DNA from: Candidatus Altimarinota bacterium
GTDB taxonomy: Bacteria > Patescibacteriota > Gracilibacteria > BD1-5 > UBA2023
DNA: 9,333 nt
Direction of reading: 5' to 3'
NCBI GenBank assembly: GCA_008015855.1
Contig: SSGK01000067.1
Span: 1 to 9,333, forward strand
The notes beneath the pieces are model-generated. The model was not told the DNA's origin, did no database searches, and worked only from the letters and a program-made list of their open reading frames with translations. This document shows positions 1 through 5,387 of this stretch, in pieces (the first letter of the stretch is position 1; every line of letters starts with the position of its first letter). The translations under genes and the position numbers were made by a program.

Positions 1-392
1 CTCGTTGTAAGATAGTAGAATGATTCGTTTACACCTGCTCGTTTTAATAACTTGTTAATTTGACCAAAAAATTCTCATGCTTGCTTATCAGTAATATATG
101 CTTTTGCAAATTGTTTACATTGAATATTAAGAATTTTACCATTTCGTTCAGCTTTTATATCAATTCATTTATGATATTTTTCAAAAGTTGATACAGTATA
201 TCACTCTTTCTCTAGTAGATATGTGGTTAAATATTCAAAATCTTTATCGGTTAGATCAAAGGTTATTTTTAGAAGAAATAATTTTTGATCTTCATTAAAT
301 CAAGTCCTCTTTGAGAGAAATTTAAGCCGTTTTTGTTTTTTTTCTTCAAGAATTTCAAGTATATCTTTAAATGGAATCTGTGTTTGAACCAT
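1..392 (-). CDS. Mrr-like restriction endonuclease (PD-(D/E)XK), 5' part only
   Basis: The gene runs off the left edge; 130 N-terminal residues are visible. With TGA as glycine the frame is open from the ATG at 392-390. TGA encodes Gly31, 64, 76 and 106; three other glycines are GGT. An N-terminal helical, Lys-rich part (about 1-50) is followed by a segment typical of the Mrr catalytic domain: EGYTV (63-67), KGIDIKAERNG (75-85), then NIQCKQF (89-95), a likely hydrophobic strand and FYYLTT at the visible end. The D(x)n-QxK pattern (Asp78, Gln91, Lys93) fits the Mrr branch of PD-(D/E)XK nucleases, which cleave DNA, often modified DNA. The C-terminus and any target-recognition domain are outside the window, so specificity cannot be judged and a Holliday-junction-resolvase-like or repair role is possible. 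It lies downstream of dnaK in the same direction, but a terminator separates them. No Shine-Dalgarno sequence precedes the start. Confidence 0.6.
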
Positions 393-393
393 A

Positions 394-429
394 TAAATAT
401 GTTATTATATATTAATAATAACATATTTA
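394..429. promoter_or_regulatory. 15-bp-arm perfect palindrome at the start of the Mrr-like gene
   Basis: The left arm 394-408 (TAAATATGTTATTAT) is the exact reverse complement of the right arm 415-429, with a 6-base centre (409-414). It ends 2 bp before the ATG at 392. The site overlaps the probable -10 box and transcription start of the nuclease gene, so it could be a dimeric repressor operator or a hairpin at the 5' end of the mRNA. All-AT composition apart from one G:C pair per arm makes a pure transcription terminator unlikely. Its function is inferred. Confidence 0.55.
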
Positions 430-443
430 ATTTGTAAATACAA
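415..443 (-). promoter_or_regulatory. Candidate promoter of the Mrr-like gene
   Basis: On the minus strand, TTGTAT (443-438), a 17-bp spacer and TATTAT (420-415) resemble a sigma-70 promoter. The -35 box begins at the edge of the dnaK terminator, and the -10 box lies inside the right arm of the 394-429 palindrome. Transcription would begin around 408 and leave a leader of about 15 bases without a Shine-Dalgarno motif. The region is AT-rich, so chance matches are possible. Confidence 0.35.
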
Positions 444-472
444 AAAATCCCACTCAATTAAAGTGGGATTTT
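444..472 (-). terminator. Rho-independent terminator of dnaK
   Basis: On the minus strand an 11-bp stem (AAAATCCCACT pairing with AGTGGGATTTT) encloses a 7-base loop and runs into a T-rich tract. It starts 12 bases after the dnaK TAA. Because the stem is flanked by A on one side and T on the other, it could also terminate plus-strand transcripts. It separates dnaK from the Mrr-like gene. Confidence 0.85.
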
Positions 473-484
473 CTTGATAAGATA

Positions 485-2365
485 TTATTTCTCCTCAACA
501 TCAGCTTCTACACTTCCATCATCATTCTTCTTTTCTTCTGTTCCTTCTGGTTTTGCATCACCAGCATGAGCATAGATAGCTTGTCCGATCTTCATCATGA
601 TGTCCGTGAGTGTCTTCGTAGCTGCTTCGATAGATTCTTTTGTTGCATTTGCATCAGCGAGCACTTTCTTGAGTTCTTCGATTTTTGCCTTTGCTTCTTC
701 TCCATCCTTTTCTTCGTATTTTCCCTTATTATCTTCGAGGGTTTTCTCTGCTTGGTAGACACTGGAATCTGCCATATTACGAGCTTCGATAGATTCTTTC
801 TTTTTCTTGTCAGCTTCGCGATTTGCTTCCGCCTCTTTAACGAGCTTATCTACTTCATCATCGCTCATACCAGTTGATCCTTGGATCGATACCTTTTGTT
901 CTTTCCCAGTTCCTTTATCCTTTGCGGTTACATGGAGTACTCCAGAAGCATCGATATCAAATATTACTTCAATCTGTGGGATTCCACGTGGAGCAGAAGC
1001 GATACCATCTAAGATAAAACGTCCGAGAGATTTGTTGTCACCCGCCATTTCACGTTCACCTTGGAGAACATGGATTTCTACGGATGGTTGGTTATCAACG
1101 GCAGTTGAGTATACCTGTGATTTGCTTGTTGGGATAGTTGTATTGCGTTCAATCATTCGAGTCATTACTCCACCAAGTGTTTCGATACCAAGTGAAAGTG
1201 GTGTAACATCGAGAAGAAGAACGTCCGTTACATCTCCTTGGATAATACCAGCTTGGATAGCAGCACCAGCAGCTACTGCTTCATCAGGATTGACACTTGA
1301 GTTTGGTTTTTTTCCGAAGAATTGTTCCACCTTTGCAAATACCATAGGTACGCGTGTTGAACCACCAACGAGGATAACCTCATCAATCTGTGATGTCTGA
1401 AGTCCTGCATCAGCGAGTACTTTTCGACATGGTTCGATAGAACGTTCTACGAGATCACTAATTAGTTCTTCAAATTTCGCACGAGTGAGTGTGATGTTGA
1501 GATTGCTTGGAACACCATTATTCATAGCAATGAATGGTTCATTGATTTCAGTTTGAGTAGAGCTTGAGAGTTCAATCTTTGCACGTTCAGCAGCCGTACG
1601 AACACGTTGAACTGCCATAGCATCCTTGCGAAGGTCGATTCCTTCCTTTGCTTGAAATTCTGCCATAACCCATTCAAAGATTCTTTGATCGAAGTCATCA
1701 CCACCAAGATGTGTATCCCCATTGGTTGCGAGAACTTCTACGGTTCCTTCGCTTCCGATTTCGATAACAGAAATATCAAATGTACCTCCACCAAAATCGT
1801 ATACTGCCACCTTTTGATCTTTTCTCTTGTCACTTCCATAGGCAAGTGCTGCAGCCGTTGGTTCATTTACAATACGCTTTACATCGAGACCAGCAATCTT
1901 ACCAGCATTGATCGTTGCTTGACGCTCAGAGTCGTTGAAGTATGCTGGAACAGTAATTACTGCTTCTGTTACCTTTGTTCCGAGAAATTTTTCAGCATCT
2001 TCCTTGAGCTTCTCAAGTACCTTTGCGGAGATTTCTTCTGGACGAACACCCTTTCCATTCCATTCGATGAGACATCCACCATCTGGTCCTTCGGTTACAG
2101 TAAATGGAACATTCTTAAGTTCATTTTGTACTTCGCTAAATTTGCGTCCGATAAAACGCTTTGCAGAATAGATAGTTTGCGCAGGATTTACTACTGCCTG
2201 ACGACGAGCTGGCATACCAACGATTGTTTCACCATTTTTGTTTGCAACCACTGATGGAGTAGTACGTCCACCTTCCGCATTTGGAATAACCTTTGCTTGT
2301 CCACCTTCCATGAAGGCAACACACGAGTTGGTAGTTCCAAGATCGATACCAATAATCTTACTCAT
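485..2365 (-). CDS. dnaK: Chaperone protein DnaK (Hsp70)
   Basis: 626 residues, usual length for bacterial DnaK. DnaK is the ATP-dependent cytoplasmic Hsp70 that binds exposed hydrophobic segments and works with DnaJ and GrpE. The nucleotide-binding domain (about 1-380) shows GIDLGTTNS (6-14), VNEPTAAALAYG (166-177), YDFGGGTFD (189-197, with the Thr that is autophosphorylated in E. coli at 195) and VGGSTRVP (333-340). The interdomain linker DVLLLD is at 381-386, followed by the substrate-binding beta domain (DVTPLSLGIET) and a helical lid. The acidic tail ends DVEEK, a reduced version of the usual EEVD/K-like end. The insert around RFIGRKF (70-76) resembles the Gram-negative/organelle type. 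No grpE, dnaJ or hrcA is adjacent. Transcription is likely from 2446-2419 with a CIRCE-like operator upstream. All of its about 54 glycines use GGN codons, none TGA, unlike most neighbours. The stop is TAA. Confidence 0.98.
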   Translation of the reverse strand: MSKIIGIDLGTTNSCVAFMEGGQAKVIPNAEGGRTTPSVVANKNGETIVGMPARRQAVVNPAQTIYSAKRFIGRKFSEVQNELKNVPFTVTEGPDGGCLIEWNGKGVRPEEISAKVLEKLKEDAEKFLGTKVTEAVITVPAYFNDSERQATINAGKIAGLDVKRIVNEPTAAALAYGSDKRKDQKVAVYDFGGGTFDISVIEIGSEGTVEVLATNGDTHLGGDDFDQRIFEWVMAEFQAKEGIDLRKDAMAVQRVRTAAERAKIELSSSTQTEINEPFIAMNNGVPSNLNITLTRAKFEELISDLVERSIEPCRKVLADAGLQTSQIDEVILVGGSTRVPMVFAKVEQFFGKKPNSSVNPDEAVAAGAAIQAGIIQGDVTDVLLLDVTPLSLGIETLGGVMTRMIERNTTIPTSKSQVYSTAVDNQPSVEIHVLQGEREMAGDNKSLGRFILDGIASAPRGIPQIEVIFDIDASGVLHVTAKDKGTGKEQKVSIQGSTGMSDDEVDKLVKEAEANREADKKKKESIEARNMADSSVYQAEKTLEDNKGKYEEKDGEEAKAKIEELKKVLADANATKESIEAATKTLTDIMMKIGQAIYAHAGDAKPEGTEEKKNDDGSVEADVEEK

Positions 2366-2393
2366 ATTTGTAATTATAAAATGATATAAATTT

Positions 2394-2409
2394 CTTCGAT
2401 TTCTCGAAG
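2394..2409 (-). promoter_or_regulatory. 5' stem-loop with GAAA tetraloop in the dnaK leader
   Basis: The minus strand reads CTTCGA-GAAA-TCGAAG, a perfect 6-bp stem closed by a GNRA-type tetraloop. With the promoter at 2446-2419, transcription should start near 2412, placing this hairpin at the extreme 5' end of the dnaK mRNA, about 29 bases before the ATG. Such 5' hairpins often protect mRNA from decay. That role here is inferred. Confidence 0.45.
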
Positions 2410-2418
2410 TATGGAATC

Positions 2419-2446
2419 ATTGTAGCAGATTTTTTTTCCGTGTCAA
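2419..2446 (-). promoter_or_regulatory. Strong sigma-70-type promoter of dnaK
   Basis: The minus strand carries TTGACA (2446-2441), a 16-bp spacer containing an A-tract, and TACAAT (2424-2419). The predicted start near 2412 gives a leader of about 47 bases. The leader is AT-rich and has no Shine-Dalgarno motif ahead of the ATG at 2365. Confidence 0.8.
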
Positions 2447-2453
2447 AACATTT

Positions 2454-2480
2454 TTAGCACATTTTTAATCTAGGTGCTAA
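2454..2480. promoter_or_regulatory. CIRCE-like HrcA operator
   Basis: The sequence TTAGCACAT-N9-AGGTGCTAA is an inverted repeat with seven perfectly matched outer bases per arm. CIRCE, the operator of the heat-shock repressor HrcA, is TTAGCACTC-N9-GAGTGCTAA; this site keeps the 27-bp length and 9-base centre and differs only in the two innermost bases of each arm. It lies 7 bp upstream of the dnaK -35 box and between the divergent promoters. hrcA itself is not in the window, so HrcA control is inferred. Confidence 0.8.
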
Positions 2481-2496
2481 TATATTATTTTTACAA
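2467..2496 (-). promoter_or_regulatory. Possible second dnaK promoter overlapping CIRCE
   Basis: The minus strand has TTGTAA (2496-2491), an 18-bp spacer and TAGATT (2472-2467). The -10 box lies in the centre of the CIRCE-like repeat, so HrcA bound there would block it directly, whereas the main promoter downstream is not overlapped. The match is moderate and the DNA very AT-rich. Confidence 0.3.
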
Positions 2497-2501
2497 TTAT
2501 C

Positions 2502-2528
2502 TTGAAAATAGGGAAGCTTTGTTATAAT
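2502..2528 (+). promoter_or_regulatory. Promoter of the four-gene bcp cluster
   Basis: TTGAAA (2502-2507), a short 15-bp spacer and a perfect TATAAT (2523-2528) precede the ATG at 2561. The predicted start near 2535 gives a leader of about 26 bases with no Shine-Dalgarno motif. This promoter diverges from that of dnaK, with the CIRCE-like site between them. Confidence 0.6.
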
Positions 2529-2560
2529 GCTTTTACGAATGGGATAATTTCTATTTTTCT

Positions 2561-2878
2561 ATGGAACAAAAGATGGATTTTTCACATCAGTGGAATCATC
2601 ATGAAATGGAAGATTCTGCTATGAAACAACGCCAAATTGAAAAGATGTGGCATGAATATGAGGAATGGAAGATACGAGAAGGAATCGCACTCTCCATGCA
2701 GGTGGATGAGGAAATTCGAATGTTTCAGATCTGGAAGGGAACATTGCGAAAATTTAAACAAGAAATCCTCCTTCTCTTACTCCGTGTTCAGACTGAAAAT
2801 CCTCCGAGGGATACACTCCTCTTGTTTCCAATTATCCAAACAAAAAAATTGAATCCTGACACATTGAACTATGAATAA
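2561..2878 (+). CDS. Small hypothetical protein, first gene of the bcp cluster
   Basis: 105 residues of no family I recognise. The protein is charged and probably mostly helical: residues 1-45 are rich in His, Glu, Met and Lys (for example KMWHEYEEWKIREG), followed by an amphipathic Lys/Leu stretch (KFKQEILLLLLRVQ) and a short tail containing NPPRDTLLLFP. There is no signal peptide or convincing membrane span. It has only two glycines, both GGA, so it gives no evidence on the code. An upstream ATG at 2527 in the same frame is closed by TAA, so 2561 is the best start. The last 8 bases (ATGAATAA) overlap the start of the next gene, suggesting translational coupling. The good promoter upstream and the overlap support it being real. 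Confidence 0.65.
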   Translation: MEQKMDFSHQWNHHEMEDSAMKQRQIEKMWHEYEEWKIREGIALSMQVDEEIRMFQIWKGTLRKFKQEILLLLLRVQTENPPRDTLLLFPIIQTKKLNPDTLNYE

Positions 2879-3272
2879 TTTTTCACACGAAGACATCGTG
2901 GTACATAATTGACCACTGACGATTGATGGGGTATATAGTTCGACTGATGCCCTGGCAGAATTTTTTCCCGAACTTACCCGAGACCTCCATATTCATTTTG
3001 CAACCATAAAGTGCATTGTTGGAGCTTTTTCTTCGCCGAAAATATCCTTTGTAATATACAAGACAAAAGAGGTTGCATCGTATGTTATTGCCTCTATTCC
3101 TGATAAAGAATCCGGAAGAAATCGAATTGTATGATTGGCTGTTCTAAAAGAATGAAAGGCTATTCAGGAAGCAATTGATCGGCTCATTGAAGATGATAAC
3201 CTCTTCCATCCTGACGACTCTGAGAATGCTCGACTTTGACTCTCATCATTATATTGTTCACTTCCAAATTAA
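2871..3272 (+). CDS. Hypothetical protein, second gene of the bcp cluster
   Basis: 133 residues when TGA is read as glycine; under the standard code it would stop after 13 residues. TGA encodes Gly14 and three later glycines (in VGLA, EGKA and LGLS), four of seven in all. I do not recognise the family. The sequence looks like a small soluble alpha/beta protein: TIDGVYSSTDALAEFFPEL, then alternating strands (IHFATIKCIVGAF, ISFVIYKTKEVASYVIASI) and a helix (VLKEGKAIQEAIDRLIEDD). There are two cysteines and no membrane segment. It overlaps the preceding gene by 8 bases, and its TAA is one base from the ATG of bcp. The alternative, a decayed gene, is unlikely because the frame stays open across four TGAs and has normal codon usage. 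Confidence 0.75.
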
Positions 3273-3273
3273 T

Positions 3274-3732
3274 ATGACTCATCAAAAATACCAACTTCAT
3301 CGTTCGAATGGAGAGCTCGTAGAGATGACTCTCTCTGACATAATTGCTCAAAATGAACGTACTCTCCTCTATTTTTATCCCAAAGATAATACGCCAGGGT
3401 GTACAAAGGAGGCAATGGATTTTACACGTTTGAAGCAGGATTTTTGAAAGCTTTGAATCCAGATAATTGGAGTTTCTCGTGATAGTATTACTTCCCATGG
3501 AAAGTTTACCATTTCATGTGCGCTTTGAATCGATCTCATTTCTGATTCGGATGAAGTGCTTCATAATCAATTCTGAGTTATTGGTGAGAAAAAGAATTAT
3601 GGTAAAGTGAGTATCGGAGTCATCCGTTCTACTTTTCTTCTCGATAATCATGGTAATATTGTTCAAGAGTGGAGAAATGTGAAGGCAACAGGGCATGCGG
3701 AAAAAGTGCTTCGAGAAGTAACCACTCTATAA
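3274..3732 (+). CDS. bcp: Thiol peroxidase, Bcp/PrxQ-type peroxiredoxin
   Basis: 152 residues, the usual size for Bcp, which reduces H2O2 and organic hydroperoxides in the cytoplasm with thioredoxin-like donors. The peroxidatic motif YFYPKDNTPGCT (33-44) has Cys43, Thr40 and Pro36. GVSRDS (66-71) and GEKKNYGK...GVIRSTFLLD (104-124), with the catalytic Arg118, are family hallmarks. TGA encodes Gly58, 61, 85 and 101. The resolving cysteine five residues after the catalytic one in classical Bcp is missing (GCTKEAM, Met48). The only other cysteine, Cys82, sits in the next helix and may take that role, as in PrxQ forms with a distant resolving cysteine; otherwise the enzyme is 1-Cys. The junction TAATATG joins it to the gene before, with a one-base gap, and the same junction joins it to the gene after. 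No Shine-Dalgarno motif is present. Confidence 0.95.
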
Positions 3733-3733
3733 T

Positions 3734-4297
3734 ATGCTTCTTTCTTCTGAATATCGTCTCATTGTATGAGAATGTCGAGAGAAAATCCAGAATGGAGAAT
3801 GTCAGGAATCTCAGTGTCATACAAGATGTGAAACGCTCCCAACAGCCCATATATTGCGTTATTATCAAGCCCCCAATCCACTTACCATTGATTCTATGCT
3901 TCATCCCTCATTGTATCGACATGATTCAAATTCCTTGGTTATTCACGGAATGGCTGAAAGATTTCCAACACCCTTTTGAGAGGCGATTGCACTTTCAGCA
4001 CATAAAAAACAATCGGCCTATTTTCATCTTCAAAATGAAGCGTGAATTGACTCTATAACACTCAATGAATTTTCTCTTCTTGCATCATTTTCAAGAGAAA
4101 ATCCTGATATCTTTCGTGTGGGTTTTTCGGAAGATGGAGAAGTTATGTCGGTAGAAGATATTGTAACGGGCGTAAGGAAGCTTGTACAGACGAATACTTT
4201 TCAGTACCCAAGAGGGGTGAAAAATCTTCCAGAAGAAGTTATGAAAAAAGTAGAAGATATGACTTCTACTTTGGGACGTATTTTATGACAGATATAG
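3734..4297 (+). CDS. Hypothetical protein with N-terminal cysteine cluster
   Basis: 187 residues with TGA read as glycine (Gly12 and three later ones, in PFGE, EAGI and LGQI); the stop is TAG, the only non-TAA stop seen. I do not recognise the family. Residues 14-32 hold four cysteines and a histidine (Cys14-x8-Cys23-x4-Cys28-His29-x2-Cys32), a spacing that could bind Zn or an Fe-S centre or form disulfides. A central part (about 45-105) contains HGMAERFPTPFGEAIALSAHKKQ, and the C-terminal half has FRVGFSEDGEVMSVEDIVTGVRKL, likely soluble alpha/beta. No signal peptide or membrane segment is seen. It follows bcp by one base, so co-translation is expected, which suggests but does not prove a link to redox defence. 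It ends 2 bp from the convergent exchanger gene. Confidence 0.8.
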
Positions 4298-4299
4298 AC

Positions 4300-5271
4300 T
4301 TATTTTATCTCGCGGAGTATAAGATAGGCGATATACCAAACATACATAAAAACAAGGATCATTCATTCAGTTCGTCCAATTCGATGTCGTATCCAGAGTT
4401 GGGAAAGTGAGAGGAGGAGAATCGGCGCAAAGAGTGCAACGAGGAGATCAATTTGCATTGAACTCTCAAGAATAAGGGGATGAATAATTGATGAGAATCC
4501 AATGATAATGAGAATATTCAGGATATTTGAACCAATGATATTCCCGATAGTAATACTCGTTCGTTTTTTTAGCGCTGCCACGAGTGAGGTTGCCAGTTCT
4601 GGAACAGATGTTCCCACTGCAACAATAGTAAGTGCGATAATGCTTTCAGAGAGTCCATATATTTTTGCAATTGCCACGGCTCATTCCACCAAAATCTTCC
4701 CACCGAAAAAGAGTCAAAATATTCCTCATGCAATATAAAAAATGGCCCGTCTCGTTGAGACTATATGCATCGTTTCATCGATATCAGGAGTTTCTATTAC
4801 TTTCCCACGAATGTTATAAATAAAGAAAACAATCGCGAACAAAAGAAGAAGAATCCCATCGATACGAGATATAACATTGGATGTTGCTCCATCAAAAAAT
4901 ATATCACTCGAAAGAAGGATGAGGAGGAGGGTGGTAAGGATGGCAAGTGGGAGATCGATGAGGAGGGTGGATCGCGCGAGTGTCATCGGAATAATGATTG
5001 CCGTCAATCCAAGGATAAGAAGGATGTTTGCAATATTGGAACCTATCACATTTCCAAGTGCTATATCATAATGACCGTCCCAAGTCGAGAGGAGTGAGAC
5101 AATAAGTTCTGGCGCGGATGTTCCAATCGCAACAATGGTAAGTCCTATTACCATTTCTGAGATTCAAAATTTGCGTGCTACGTTCACGGATCAATCAACG
5201 AGCATATTAGCAGCATAAGCAAGGACACAGAGTCCTCCCAGTATAAATGAGAATGCAGAAAAAAGTTCCAT
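4300..5271 (-). CDS. CaCA-family Na+/Ca2+ exchanger-like membrane protein
   Basis: 323 residues with TGA as glycine (Gly27, 36, 182, 186, 197 and 303), typical for the bacterial YrbG branch of the Ca2+/cation antiporter superfamily. These inner-membrane proteins exchange Ca2+ against Na+, K+ or H+. Two inverted alpha-repeats are clear: repeat 1 has GTSAPEL (50-56) and GNVIGSN (73-79), and repeat 2 has GTSVPEL (220-226) and GNIIGSN (243-249), both pairs 170 residues apart. The Glu of each PEL and the Asn of GSN are expected cation ligands. About ten hydrophobic segments are visible, with a charged loop (154-175) between the halves. The standard code would split it into several fragments. The ATG at 5271 is the first after a good promoter. 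The TAA is 2 bp from the end of the convergent gene, with no terminator between. Ion specificity cannot be read from the sequence. Confidence 0.93.
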
Positions 5272-5294
5272 AGAAATCAAAAAATGTTAGCTAC

Positions 5295-5323
5295 AGTCTA
5301 GCATGTTGTGTGAAAAAATGCAA
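5295..5323 (-). promoter_or_regulatory. Promoter of the exchanger gene
   Basis: On the minus strand, TTGCAT (5323-5318), a 17-bp spacer and TAGACT (5300-5295) form a reasonable sigma-70 promoter. Transcription should begin near 5288, giving a leader of about 17 bases without a Shine-Dalgarno motif. Confidence 0.6.
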
Positions 5324-5340
5324 TTCTAGGTCTTTATTGG

Positions 5341-5368
5341 TTGAGATTTTCATAAATTTTCATATAGT
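5341..5368 (+). promoter_or_regulatory. Promoter of uvrB
   Basis: TTGAGA (5341-5346), a 16-bp spacer and TATAGT (5363-5368) lie 20 bases before the uvrB ATG. It diverges from the exchanger promoter within a 116-bp spacer. I see no obvious LexA-type palindrome here. Confidence 0.55.
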
Positions 5369-5387
5369 TCTCTGAATAATTTTTCCA

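Noticed and set aside
807..2254. Long plus-strand reading frames at 807-1400 and 1607-2254
   Set aside because: They lie opposite dnaK, share no recognisable family and follow from its codon bias; dnaK is unambiguous.
2637..2852. Alternative plus-strand frame inside the first gene of the bcp cluster
   Set aside because: The 2561-2878 frame has the promoter and the overlap with the next gene; the inner frame has neither.
3184..3904. Minus-strand reading frames opposite bcp and the Cys-cluster gene
   Set aside because: They are antisense to clear or well-supported genes and show no protein-like features.
4765..5097. Lys/Arg-rich plus-strand frame
   Set aside because: It is opposite the exchanger gene, whose two alpha-repeats are certain; the composition is that of an antisense shadow.
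5272..5387. LexA/SOS operator upstream of uvrB
   Set aside because: I find no palindrome resembling known LexA boxes in the spacer; only two sigma-70-like promoters are visible.
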